The translations under genes and the position numbers were made by a program. DNA of 64,000 nt, from positions 1-64,000 of the forward strand of contig NZ_CACVCG010000034.1 in NCBI RefSeq assembly GCF_902729435.1, given 5' to 3'. This stretch comes from Magnetospirillum sp. UT-4. Lineage in GTDB: Bacteria > Pseudomonadota > Alphaproteobacteria > Rhodospirillales > Magnetospirillaceae. Under the pieces are notes generated by a model that made no database searches, had not been told where the DNA came from, and saw only the letters and a list, made by a program, of their open reading frames with translations. Every line of letters starts with the position of its first letter. Position 1 is the stretch's first letter. Of this stretch, positions 1 through 8,006 are shown piece after piece.

Positions 1-690
1 GGGCTAGGCGTGCCGAAGGATCGCATCAAGTTGCTGACCGGCGCCGAGGCAAGGAAGCTGGACGTCGAGAAGGCGTTGCTGACCTGGCTCAAGCCCCTCG
101 TGGCCGGCGGCAAGTCGGACGTCTACGTCTTCTTCTCGGGGCATGGCCTGGCCTCGGACGACGGGCGGGACCTCTTCCTGCTGCCGTACGACGGCGACCG
201 CTCGCTCCTCGACCGTTCGGCCATCCGCCGCAAGGAGCTGGTGGACGCCATCGTCGGCGCCGGGGCCGCCTCGGCGACCCTGTTCCTCGACACATGCTAC
301 TCGGGCGGCACCCGCAGCGGGGAGACGCTGGTGGCATCGGCGAGGCCCGTCCTGCTGGCCGCCAAGGAGGAGGCCGTGCCGGCGAACGTGACGATCCTGA
401 CTGCGGCGGCCAACGACCAGCTCTCCAGCACCCTGCCGGCGACCGGGCACGGCCTGTTCAGCTACTACCTGATGCGTGGGCTTGAAGGGGAAGCTTCGGG
501 CGGTGGGCGAAGCCTCACCGCCTCGGACCTGCTGGGCTACCTCTCCTCCCGTATCCCTCCCGAGGCCGCGAAGCTGGTATTTGTCTCGGTAGCAAGACAG
601 ATTTGTAGTTCCAGGTTCGGCGCGGCCGGCCAAGATGTCGAGGTGCGGAAATGCCTTTGGTTTCAGACGGTTACACAAAGTCGGAACTGA
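1..690 (+). CDS. Caspase-like (peptidase C14) protein, 5'-partial, with a replaced C-terminus
   Basis: The reading frame is open from base 1, so the gene begins before the window. Residues visible at the edge (GLGVPKDRIKLLTG) match the interior of the downstream caspase paralogues. The catalytic His lies in SGHG (codon 48 of the visible part) and the catalytic Cys in LDTCYSGG (codon 99), giving the His/Cys dyad of the caspase/metacaspase fold. Paralogues continue after EAAKL with a G(R)xQTPQL(I/V)GDG tail. Here that tail is gone and unrelated residues run to the stop, with the break near base 574. The 3' end has therefore probably been replaced by recombination, and the last 40 bases overlap the next gene. 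The true protein is probably an exported lipoprotein like its neighbours, but its N-terminus cannot be seen. Whether the shortened protein is active is unknown. Confidence 0.8.
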   Translation, partial: GLGVPKDRIKLLTGAEARKLDVEKALLTWLKPLVAGGKSDVYVFFSGHGLASDDGRDLFLLPYDGDRSLLDRSAIRRKELVDAIVGAGAASATLFLDTCYSGGTRSGETLVASARPVLLAAKEEAVPANVTILTAAANDQLSSTLPATGHGLFSYYLMRGLEGEASGGGRSLTASDLLGYLSSRIPPEAAKLVFVSVARQICSSRFGAAGQDVEVRKCLWFQTVTQSRN

Positions 691-1388
691 GCGCCAAGCC
701 TGGAACGTGGGTTCCAAGTTGGGAAGCCGAACTTGGTAGGCGCCTGGAGCTGGTCGCCTGCAGAATCGGGAAGGACAAATCCGTCCAGCTCGCGGGGCGA
801 TCATGGAAGCAGCTCCAGCGGTATTTTTCCGGAAACGATGTTCCGGTAAGTGTGCTGAAGTGCTTCGCAAATTCAGTTGGCGCCACGTCGGACTACGTCA
901 TTGATGGCGTCATTATTTCCGCGAATGACATAGAAATTGAGCGCTTGCTCATCGACCGAAAGCTACAGCTGCTTCGAGGCATGCGTAGTTCGGTCGACGT
1001 TTCCGACACCGAGAACAATCTGTTGTCATACTCACAGGAATTGGTTGGAAGGCTTATTGACCACAGAGACGTTGCTGCGGCAATTGGCGCGCACGGCACC
1101 ACCATTGGCGTCGCGGCGCCATCGGCCGATGGTGTCCACATCACCGCGCTCGCCATCGACGACGAGCTGCTGGCCCGCATCGGCGAGGAGATCGCCGAGA
1201 TGTACCGCCAGGAGAACGCCCGCATCGCCCAGCGCCAGATCGCCCGCCTGCAGGCCCGGCTCTACGGCGACCTGGTCGCCGCCTACCCCGACCCGGCCGA
1301 GCGCCTGGTCGGCCTGAAGGGGATGATCCAGCAGCTGCGCCGCGATCTCCGCTCACCCGCCCAGGACACTAGCAAACGCCTGGCCTGA
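651..1388 (+). CDS. CI-like helix-turn-helix repressor, probable
   Basis: A 245-residue protein. Residues about 28-85 resemble the N-terminal DNA-binding domain of phage CI-type repressors: an LxLVxxRIGKxKSVQLAGRS stretch, a recognition-helix-like segment, then a PVSVLKCFANSVGATSDYVIDG-like end typical of that family. No LexA-type Ser/Lys protease domain is visible. The C-terminal third is rich in Arg, Glu and Ala and looks helical (IAEMYRQENARIAQRQ), which suggests an oligomerisation segment. ATG 651 has GAGG about 8 bases upstream and overlaps the tail of the disrupted caspase gene. Codon use is mixed: the first half has more A/T than the strongly GC-biased last third, as in mosaic phage regulators. 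The target is unknown. It may be the relic regulator of whatever element joined the chromosome at about 575. Confidence 0.5.
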   Translation: MPLVSDGYTKSELSAKPGTWVPSWEAELGRRLELVACRIGKDKSVQLAGRSWKQLQRYFSGNDVPVSVLKCFANSVGATSDYVIDGVIISANDIEIERLLIDRKLQLLRGMRSSVDVSDTENNLLSYSQELVGRLIDHRDVAAAIGAHGTTIGVAAPSADGVHITALAIDDELLARIGEEIAEMYRQENARIAQRQIARLQARLYGDLVAAYPDPAERLVGLKGMIQQLRRDLRSPAQDTSKRLA

Positions 1389-1535
1389 GGGTGGTCAGGG
1401 CGCTCCCGCGCGGAGGTTACCCGAAAGACATGTCACCCGGCCCTTCGGCCAATATGACGGATGGACATGCATACAACCGAGCGGCACAATTCAGGTTTTT
1501 TATTCCCGGTTTGCCGTTGTCGATAGGAGTGGTCC

Positions 1536-2051
1536 ATGGATTGGAAAAAATGGCTCGTTCGCGGAAGCCTCGGATTTCTTGGCGTAATCGTAGTGTTGGC
1601 GATGTTCACCAACAGTCAGGCGGACAAGAAGAGACCGCAGGTGAACTTCACCGTGGACGTAAAAACCGACGCAGTCCCTGCGGAATCAATCAAGGCAGCT
1701 ATTACCGCCTTCGCGGAGAGCTGCCAGCCTCTTACGACGAAACATTGGGAAAATGTGAAGTCCGCGACGGCCGTGGTCGCTCCGGTCCCCGACTTCGCCA
1801 AATACCTGTTGGCCAAGGGGTGGACCTATATGATCGAGGTCGAGATCGCTCTGGCCGACAGGACGGACATACCGGTGACGGAAGAGTACGGCGTGCCCGA
1901 TGGCCATCATCTCTTCTATACCCTTGGCGGCGGTCCCAACCCCGGCTTCTTCGCGGCCAAGGATGTTTCGCAGGCTCTATGCGGGATGCCGGTCAATCAG
2001 AAAGGCGTGAAGGCGTTTCGCGACCTGCCGGCGCTGTCGGTGCTTCCCTGA
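1536..2051 (+). CDS. Hypothetical membrane-anchored protein
   Basis: A 171-residue protein I do not recognise. One hydrophobic segment (about residues 8-25, LVRGSLGFLGVIVVLAMF) directly follows a Lys/Arg-containing start, so the protein is probably anchored in the inner membrane, or exported, with the rest in the periplasm. The remainder is soluble-looking, with two Cys residues (in ESCQPL and ALCGMP) that could pair outside the cytoplasm. The start ATG is preceded by GATAGGAGTGGTCC, a good ribosome binding site. It stands alone between the CI-like regulator and a gap of 373 bases, in the same direction as the caspase array. No catalytic motif can be named. Confidence 0.55.
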   Translation: MDWKKWLVRGSLGFLGVIVVLAMFTNSQADKKRPQVNFTVDVKTDAVPAESIKAAITAFAESCQPLTTKHWENVKSATAVVAPVPDFAKYLLAKGWTYMIEVEIALADRTDIPVTEEYGVPDGHHLFYTLGGGPNPGFFAAKDVSQALCGMPVNQKGVKAFRDLPALSVLP

Positions 2052-2424
2052 CGAACCGCTCTCAGATGGCTCTGAGAGCCTTTCAAGCGGCCGCCCCTTA
2101 CCCACACGCCCACTCCAACACCATGTGGCGGCCGGCCCGATTTTTGGACTACCCTCCAAAAACGAAGGGCGCCCCGATTTGGAGCGCCCCGCCGCCCGGA
2201 ACCCTAGGCATATGGCCGTTGTCCCACGATGTCCCGCCCCATCCCGCCTTATCCCGGTTTCCCCCCAACACCAAGTGTCACCTCACAGCTGGGCCGCTCC
2301 CAGACCCCGCAGGTCGTCGGCGACGGCAACAGGGTGATTTCGACATGGTGACATCATGGGAGCCCGGAGGTGGTGGCAACGTGGACGCTCACAAGTTCGC
2401 GTTAACCAGTAAAGGATATAGGCA
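2052..2424. other. Intergenic stretch with two short inverted repeats
   Basis: No convincing gene. Two hairpin-forming sequences lie close together: an 8-base inverted repeat TTTTTGGA/TCCAAAAA at 2141-2148 and 2155-2162 with a 6-base loop, and GGGCGC/GCGCCC at 2167-2172 and 2184-2189. Neither is followed by a T tract, so neither is a standard terminator on this strand. They could be an operator or a transcript-end structure upstream of the small secreted proteins and caspase genes. No promoter could be assigned with confidence. Confidence 0.4.
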
Positions 2425-2715
2425 ATGCATCCCGCTATTGTGCCAGTCCTCACCCTAATCTTAATGGCCATTGTCTCAAATTCGGCATCGGCAAATTGCG
2501 TCTGCCGCTGCGTGAACGGCCAGATGCAACCCCTGTGTTCAAACGTGTTTGATATTCCGCCTATTTGCCCGCCGACCGTGTGCGGCATCGTGCCACCCTC
2601 CATACAGCCGATCCAGCCTCCGACGGTACCTCCACTCGGAACCAACAACTGCCGGCCGGCTCAAGTCCAAAACCCGTTCACGGGGCAATACGAATGGCGC
2701 ACGGTGTGCCGGTGA
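2425..2715 (+). CDS. Small secreted cysteine-rich protein, unknown
   Basis: A 96-residue protein with a hydrophobic N-terminal signal peptide (VPVLTLILMAIVSNSASA) and likely cleavage after SASA, next to the first Cys. The mature part is short, rich in Pro, and holds seven or more Cys residues (NCVCRCVNGQ, PLCS, ICPPTVC, NNCR, TVCR), which suggests disulphide-stabilised folding in the periplasm or outside the cell. The upstream AAAGGATATAGGC gives a usable ribosome binding site. It lies just before a second small exported protein and the caspase lipoprotein genes in the same direction, so it may be co-transcribed with them. I do not recognise the family. Confidence 0.6.
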   Translation: MHPAIVPVLTLILMAIVSNSASANCVCRCVNGQMQPLCSNVFDIPPICPPTVCGIVPPSIQPIQPPTVPPLGTNNCRPAQVQNPFTGQYEWRTVCR

Positions 2716-2760
2716 GCATGCAATTGTAGAAGCTTACGCGATGCTAATTGGAGAAACTGG

Positions 2761-2919
2761 ATGGCTACCTGGGTCTTGCTGGCATTTCTTGCGCATCCCG
2801 GTACGGGGGCCGCTACTCTGACGGCCGAGTTCTCCTCGCGTCAGACGTGCGAGGCCGCAGCCAAAGCCATGAACGACCGCCACCGGGGGTTTGGATGGTA
2901 CGTATGTGCCGAAAAATGA
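2761..2919 (+). CDS. Tiny exported protein (52 residues), unknown
   Basis: An ATG-to-TGA frame of 53 codons. The N-terminus is hydrophobic (MATWVLLAFLAHPGTGAA), followed by a pattern common in very small alphaproteobacterial exported proteins: a Thr/Phe-containing strand, one Cys (RQTCEAA), a helix of Ala/Lys, then YVCAEK at the very end, so that two Cys residues could pair. TTGGAGAAACTGG upstream is a good ribosome binding site. Its stop overlaps an ATG at 2916 of the next frame (ATGA). Its presence argues that the next gene does not start upstream at 2748, as its open frame would allow. The function is unknown. Confidence 0.55.
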   Translation: MATWVLLAFLAHPGTGAATLTAEFSSRQTCEAAAKAMNDRHRGFGWYVCAEK

Positions 2920-2936
2920 ACGGGGGAATCAGTGCC

Positions 2937-4619
2937 ATGCCTCATCGGCTATTGGTCTCCTTCATTGCCGTCGTGATGCTTGTGTCCTGTGCTGGACAAG
3001 GCACCGGCATCAAGGAAAACCAGGTCGAGAGACCCAAGGATGGCGGGGTGATTTTCTTCACCCAGTCGAGCGACCGACTCCTGATCTCCAGCGGCACCAC
3101 CACCATCTACATCGACGGCAAATTTGCGGCAGAGGTGGACACCGACCGCTACGCAAAGCTCAACGTGCCCGAGGGCCAGCACACGATCACGGTGTTGTGG
3201 AGCGACCATCCGGGGATGACGCTTGGCATCGGAACGGAGAAGGCGTTCACTTTCCGCCCCATGACGATCTTCGTGAAGAACGCTGATATCCATTTTCTCA
3301 ACGCAGAGTTCAGGGTCAATCTTCCGCCTCTTGGACATTTCCTCCAAATGCAGTCCTACGAGGAGGGCATCAAGCTTGTGTCAAGGCGAAAGGCAGCCGC
3401 TGTCGACTCTGCTTTCTTGACGGAGAGCAGCAGGTCGGTCGCCCAGGTCACTGCCACCCCTCTGGCAGGTCTGGATAAACTGAACGAGGCCGCGGCTTCA
3501 GCCGACTCCAACTTCCAGTCACCTCAACCGGCGCAGGCACCTTCGGTTAGGTCGGCCAAGTCCGACATCCCTCCGTCGTTCAGTGTTCCGCCGTCACTCT
3601 CCACCACCGACCAATCCGTAGCGGTTTCGGGAAAAGTCGCAGGTAGTGGCCGCATCGTTTCGCTAACCGTGGATGGAAGTGACGCTCCAGTAGCCCCGGA
3701 CGGGATTTTCTCTTTCCGCCGTCAGGTCATGATCGGCCATAGCGAACTCAGGCTGGGGGCGGTCGACGAGTGGGGGCGGAAGGCCGAGGCCACCGTGAAG
3801 GTGACCCGCACCGCCGCCGCGTCGAAGTCTGATACTGCCTACGAACCTCTACGTCCTGATATGATCCGCGGCAAGTTGAGGCCCGATGCCTTGGCCTTGA
3901 TCATCGGCATCGAACGATACGAGTCCGCACCTCCGGCCGAGTTTGCCGAGCGTGACGCGAGAGCCTTCTACGATTATGCGGTCAACTCGTTGGGGATCGC
4001 CCCGTCGAGGATCAAGCTCCTCACTGACGACAAAGCTCGCCGCATCAACATCGACAAGGCCCTGCTGACGTGGCTGAAGCCTCAAGTGGTGAAGGGAAAG
4101 ACGGACGTCTTCGTATTCTATTCGGGGCACGGGCTGGCATCGGACGACGGCCGAGACCTTTACCTGCTTCCGAGCGACGGCGATGGTGCCTTGCTGAACC
4201 GAAGTGCCTTGCGACGTAAGGAAGTCATCGACGTCATCGTTGAAGCCGGGGCACGCTCTGCGACCTTATTCCTGGACACCTGCTACTCGGGCGGCACAAG
4301 AGGCAAGGAAACCCTGGTAGCGTCGGCCCGGCCGGTCGTTCTCGTGGGCAAGGACGAAGGTGTCCCGCCGAACGTCAGCATCCTTGCGGCCGCCGCCAAT
4401 GACCAGCTTTCCAGTTCGCTGCCCGCAGTCCGGCACGGACTGTTCTCGTACTTCCTGATGAAGGGATTGGAAGGGGCAGCCGCCGAAGGCAAGAGCATCA
4501 CTGTCGGCGGATTGGAATCTTTCATCGCCGGCAAGGTCTCCGTCGAGGCGGCTAAGCAAGGTCGGGCACAGACGCCCCAGCTTGTGGGCGACGGAAGCAA
4601 GGTGATCGCGACATGGTGA
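2937..4619 (+). CDS. Caspase-fold (peptidase C14) lipoprotein, paralogue 1
   Basis: About 560 residues from ATG 2937, chosen because it gives a lipoprotein signal (MPHRLLVSFIAVVMLVSC) and has GGGGGA upstream; ATG 2916 is the alternative. The residue after the lipid-bearing Cys is Ala, which favours the outer membrane. Order: signal, a beta-rich module (about 30-140; PEGQHTITVLW resembles PEGA-type surface modules), a Ser/Pro/Ala linker, an Ig-like beta domain (VAVSGKVAGSGRIVSLTVDG), then the caspase domain from ALIIGIERYE. Catalytic His398 lies in SGHG and Cys449 in LDTCYSGG. Family members of this type often cut after basic residues; specificity here is unproven. The last 7 bases overlap the next caspase gene, so translation is probably coupled. 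It is likely a periplasm-facing protease or signalling protein. Confidence 0.8.
   Translation: MPHRLLVSFIAVVMLVSCAGQGTGIKENQVERPKDGGVIFFTQSSDRLLISSGTTTIYIDGKFAAEVDTDRYAKLNVPEGQHTITVLWSDHPGMTLGIGTEKAFTFRPMTIFVKNADIHFLNAEFRVNLPPLGHFLQMQSYEEGIKLVSRRKAAAVDSAFLTESSRSVAQVTATPLAGLDKLNEAAASADSNFQSPQPAQAPSVRSAKSDIPPSFSVPPSLSTTDQSVAVSGKVAGSGRIVSLTVDGSDAPVAPDGIFSFRRQVMIGHSELRLGAVDEWGRKAEATVKVTRTAAASKSDTAYEPLRPDMIRGKLRPDALALIIGIERYESAPPAEFAERDARAFYDYAVNSLGIAPSRIKLLTDDKARRINIDKALLTWLKPQVVKGKTDVFVFYSGHGLASDDGRDLYLLPSDGDGALLNRSALRRKEVIDVIVEAGARSATLFLDTCYSGGTRGKETLVASARPVVLVGKDEGVPPNVSILAAAANDQLSSSLPAVRHGLFSYFLMKGLEGAAAEGKSITVGGLESFIAGKVSVEAAKQGRAQTPQLVGDGSKVIATW
4234..4617 (+). repeat. 384-base exact repeat, copy 1 (with 5925-6308)
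   Basis: From TCATCGTTGAAGCC at 4234 to the last sense codon, this tract matches 5925-6308 with no difference that I can find by eye, while sequence just upstream differs at many third positions. It covers the catalytic Cys and the whole C-terminal half of the caspase domain. The sharp edge between identical and diverged sequence is what recent gene conversion or a fresh partial duplication leaves. Confidence 0.8.
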
Positions 4620-6310
4620 ATGGAGCAACCACCTCGGCTGGAGCTTCGACGCTACGCGGCCTCGCTTTGGCCATCGTAACACTCCTGGCGGCGTGCTCGC
4701 AGAACAGCAAGCAGCGGAACGACGACTTCTGGGGGAACGCCATGAACGGTGCCGCGGGGGCAGGCGGCATCGGGGGACTCGTCGGTGTCGCAGTCCTGGC
4801 CGCGGCGAAGGCCGCCACCGAGCCGTCCGCCCAGGCCTACCCTACCGTACCCTATAGCCCCAGCCCACAGAGAACGCTGCCGGACAAGAATGGGCTCCTT
4901 TTCACAAGCATTTATATGGGAAACCTAGACTACGTGCGTGGCCTTCTCCGGGATGGCGCGAACCCAAATACTAGAGACGACAAAGGATGGACTCCCTTGC
5001 ATGCCGCTGCGGAAGTCGGAAATGCCCAGGCAACTCGTATTCTTCTCGATGCGAATGCAGACGTAACGCAGAAGAACCGTTATGGTGAGAAAGCTGAATC
5101 AGTTGCGATCCGCAAAGGGTATATTGAGATTGCGAAGCTGCTGCATGGAGCCGAAAATTCTCTTTCCAGAGAGACTGGTGCTGCGGCTTCAGCCAACTCC
5201 AACTTCCAGTCATCTCAACCGGCGGAGGCACCTTCGGTTAGTTCGGCCAAGTCCGACATCCCTCCGTCGTTCAGTGTTCCGCCGTCACTCTCCACCACCG
5301 ACCAATCCGTAGCGGTTTCTGGAAAAATCGCAGGTAGTGGCCGTATCGTTTCTCTATCCGTGGATGGAAGTGACGCTCCAGTAGCCCCGGACGGGATTTT
5401 CTCTTTCCGCCGTCAGGTCATGATCGGCGACAGCGAACTCAGGCTGGCGGCGATCGACGAGTGGGGGCGGAAGGCGGAGGCCACCGTGAAAGTGACCCGC
5501 ACCGCCGCCGTGTCGAAGTCCGACACCGCCTACGAACCTCTGCACCCCGATAAGGTCCGCGGCAAGCCGCATCCCGATGCGTTGGCGCTCATCATCGGTA
5601 TTGAACGTTACGAATCGGCTCCACCCGCCGAGTACGGAGCCAATGACGCGCGAATGTTCTATGACTACGCCGTAAATGCTTTGGGCATTCCGCCTCAGCG
5701 GATTACACCCCTTATTGACGATAAGGCTCGTCGGATCGATATCGACAAGGCGCTGCTAACGTGGCTGAAGCCACAGGTAGTGAAAGGCAAAACAGACGTC
5801 TTCATCTTTTTTTCGGGCCACGGACTTGCGTCGGACGACGGTCGGGATCTCTACCTGCTTCCGAGCGACGGGGATGGTGCCTTGCTGAGCCGAAGTGCAG
5901 TGCGACGCAAGGAAATCATCGACATCATCGTTGAAGCCGGGGCACGCTCTGCGACCTTATTCCTGGACACCTGCTACTCGGGCGGCACAAGAGGCAAGGA
6001 AACCCTGGTAGCGTCGGCCCGGCCGGTCGTTCTCGTGGGCAAGGACGAAGGTGTCCCGCCGAACGTCAGCATCCTTGCGGCCGCCGCCAATGACCAGCTT
6101 TCCAGTTCGCTGCCCGCAGTCCGGCACGGACTGTTCTCGTACTTCCTGATGAAGGGATTGGAAGGGGCAGCCGCCGAAGGCAAGAGCATCACTGTCGGCG
6201 GATTGGAATCTTTCATCGCCGGCAAGGTCTCCGTCGAGGCGGCTAAGCAAGGTCGGGCACAGACGCCCCAGCTTGTGGGCGACGGAAGCAAGGTGATCGC
6301 GACATGGTAA
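4613..6310 (+). CDS. Caspase-fold lipoprotein with ankyrin repeats, paralogue 2
   Basis: A 565-residue protein starting 7 bases inside the preceding gene. The N-terminus is a lipoprotein signal ending LLAAC (Cys28, then Ser). A glycine-rich segment (GAAGAGGIGGLVGVAVLAAA) follows, then about three ankyrin repeats (GNLDYVRGLLRDGANPNTRD, GWTPLHAAAEVGNAQATRIL, and a third unit), the same Ser/Pro linker and Ig-like domain as paralogue 1, and the caspase domain. Catalytic His403 (SGHG) and Cys454 (LDTCYSGG) are present. Ankyrin repeats normally bind proteins, so this member probably has its own partner or sensor input. The final third of the gene is base-for-base identical to paralogue 1 over 384 bases. 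It overlaps the next caspase gene by 7 bases. Confidence 0.8.
   Translation: MVNGATTSAGASTLRGLALAIVTLLAACSQNSKQRNDDFWGNAMNGAAGAGGIGGLVGVAVLAAAKAATEPSAQAYPTVPYSPSPQRTLPDKNGLLFTSIYMGNLDYVRGLLRDGANPNTRDDKGWTPLHAAAEVGNAQATRILLDANADVTQKNRYGEKAESVAIRKGYIEIAKLLHGAENSLSRETGAAASANSNFQSSQPAEAPSVSSAKSDIPPSFSVPPSLSTTDQSVAVSGKIAGSGRIVSLSVDGSDAPVAPDGIFSFRRQVMIGDSELRLAAIDEWGRKAEATVKVTRTAAVSKSDTAYEPLHPDKVRGKPHPDALALIIGIERYESAPPAEYGANDARMFYDYAVNALGIPPQRITPLIDDKARRIDIDKALLTWLKPQVVKGKTDVFIFFSGHGLASDDGRDLYLLPSDGDGALLSRSAVRRKEIIDIIVEAGARSATLFLDTCYSGGTRGKETLVASARPVVLVGKDEGVPPNVSILAAAANDQLSSSLPAVRHGLFSYFLMKGLEGAAAEGKSITVGGLESFIAGKVSVEAAKQGRAQTPQLVGDGSKVIATW
5925..6308 (+). repeat. 384-base exact repeat, copy 2 (with 4234-4617)
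   Basis: Second copy of the identical tract, displaced by 1691 bases. Just past it the genes differ (TGGTGA against TGGTAA), so the identity ends at the stop codon. Confidence 0.8.
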
Positions 6311-7989
6311 GGAAATCCATCTCCATCCTAGCCGCCTTGGCGGTGTCGGCTCTCGGCGCTTGCGTGAGCGCCCCCGAGATCAACAGGGCCACCTACGCCA
6401 TGGATGCGGAGTGGCAGGTAGAGCTGGAGCGGCTTCGCGAGCAGGACGGAAGCAGGACCTACGGTGTGGGACGGGACGAAGCATTCGCAGCAATGCTCCG
6501 AGGCGTCCAGTCGCTCGGGCTGACGGTGTTGAGGAAGGACAAGACCTCGGGAACGGTCAAGGCGGTCGGCATCGGCCCCAAGCCGCTCACCGAGGAGGAG
6601 TGGGCACAGGCCGAGGCTGTGGACTCCCCGGCGATGCGACGCATCGTCCAGCGGGAGATCGGTCCCCTATCCAGCGCTCTCTTCTACTTGAAGGCCGATG
6701 CCTACCAGATGAACTTCACCGTCGTGGTGTCCGGCGACAGCAGGCAGTCGACCATCAGCCTCGATGCCGATATGGAACGGATCGCCCCGGGCATCTCGGG
6801 GGTGAGGTGGCCCAAGGCACCCCCGCCGGAAGCTGCCAAGATCGGACTGGCCAAGATTTGGCGGCATATGGAGCGTGAACTCGCCGCGCATCCGGTCAAC
6901 GCCGGTCGGCCTGTGGCTCCGTCAGTGGTGCCGGTCGCCGCCGCCATGTCGGGGCCGACTTTGTCGATCGCTTCGGAGATCGAGACGAAGGACACGGTGG
7001 CGGTCATCTCGGGCTTCGCACGGAACGCGACCGAAATCTCGGTGGACGGCGAGATCGTGCCCATCCAGCCCAACGGCGCGTTCAGCAAGAGGCTTTATGT
7101 CCCTGTCGGTGGCAGCGACGTCCGGATCGTGGCCGTCGGGAAGTCCGGTGCGGTGGAGACCCGCCAGGTATCCGTCGTCCGCCGCATCGAGAAGGCCGAA
7201 GCGAGCTATGCCAAGCTCGATCCCAGCAAGGTCTCCGCAAAGCCGCGCCCGAACGCCATCGCCCTGATCATCGGGATCGACAAGTACGAGAACGCCCCTC
7301 CTGCCGAGTTCGCGGAGAAGGATGCTCGGCTGTTCTACGACTACGCCGTGAATTCGCTGGGCGTCCCACGGGACCGCATCAGGCTCCTGACCGGTTCGGA
7401 GGCTCGGAAGCTCGATGTCGAGAAGGCCCTGCTGAACTGGATGCGTCCGCTGATCGCTAGAGGTCAGACGGATGTCTTCATTTTCTTCTCCGGCCACGGA
7501 TTGGCCTCGGACGACGGCAAGGACCTCTATCTCGTTCCGCACGACGGGGACCCAAGCCTGCTTGCGAGAAGCGCCTTAAGGCGGAAGGAGATCATCGACA
7601 TCGTTGCCGAGGCCGGTGCGTCGTCCACGACGATGTTCCTGGATGCCTGCTATTCCGGCGGCACCCGCGGCAAGGGCACCCTTGTCGCCGCCGCACGACC
7701 GGTTCTTCTCGCCGCGAAGGATCAAGGCGTTCCCGCCAACGTCACCATTATCTCGGCGGCCGCCAACGACCAGCTATCGAGCGCTCTCATCCCAGCCGGA
7801 CATGGCCTCTTTTCGTATTGGCTGATGAAGGGGCTGGAAGGGGACGCCGCCGGAGGCGGGCGGACCATCACTGCGGCCAAGCTCACGGGATACCTCGCAA
7901 AGAAGGTGCCTCCCGAGGCCGCCAAGCTCGGGCGGGTGCAGACGCCTCAACTGATCGGGGACGGCGACCAAATCGTGTCGAGTTGGTAA
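6304..7989 (+). CDS. Caspase-fold (peptidase C14) lipoprotein, paralogue 3
   Basis: A 561-residue protein beginning in a 7-base overlap with the previous gene. The signal ends ALGAC (Cys19, then Val), so it is a probable outer-membrane lipoprotein. Residues about 30-200 form a domain not shared with the other paralogues: a predicted alpha/beta region (GVGRDEAFAAMLRGVQSLGL, then a segment with VVSGDSRQSTISLDADM). An Ig-like beta domain (VAVISGFARNATEISVDG) and the caspase domain (ALIIGIDKYENAPP) follow. Catalytic His398 is in SGHG and Cys449 in LDACYSGG. The C-terminus QTPQLIGDGDQIVSSW is intact, which makes this the best reference for judging the broken copies at 1-690 and 10164-10421. A 17-base gap with GAGGGGAACGG, a ribosome binding site, leads to the caspase-cytochrome gene. 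Confidence 0.8.
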   Translation: MVRKSISILAALAVSALGACVSAPEINRATYAMDAEWQVELERLREQDGSRTYGVGRDEAFAAMLRGVQSLGLTVLRKDKTSGTVKAVGIGPKPLTEEEWAQAEAVDSPAMRRIVQREIGPLSSALFYLKADAYQMNFTVVVSGDSRQSTISLDADMERIAPGISGVRWPKAPPPEAAKIGLAKIWRHMERELAAHPVNAGRPVAPSVVPVAAAMSGPTLSIASEIETKDTVAVISGFARNATEISVDGEIVPIQPNGAFSKRLYVPVGGSDVRIVAVGKSGAVETRQVSVVRRIEKAEASYAKLDPSKVSAKPRPNAIALIIGIDKYENAPPAEFAEKDARLFYDYAVNSLGVPRDRIRLLTGSEARKLDVEKALLNWMRPLIARGQTDVFIFFSGHGLASDDGKDLYLVPHDGDPSLLARSALRRKEIIDIVAEAGASSTTMFLDACYSGGTRGKGTLVAAARPVLLAAKDQGVPANVTIISAAANDQLSSALIPAGHGLFSYWLMKGLEGDAAGGGRTITAAKLTGYLAKKVPPEAAKLGRVQTPQLIGDGDQIVSSW

Positions 7990-8006
7990 CTTGAGGGGAA
8001 CGGATC

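Noticed and set aside
2748-2936. Upstream extension of caspase paralogue 1 to base 2748
   Set aside because: The extension overlaps a better small gene, hides the lipoprotein signal at 2937, and has no signal-like sequence of its own.
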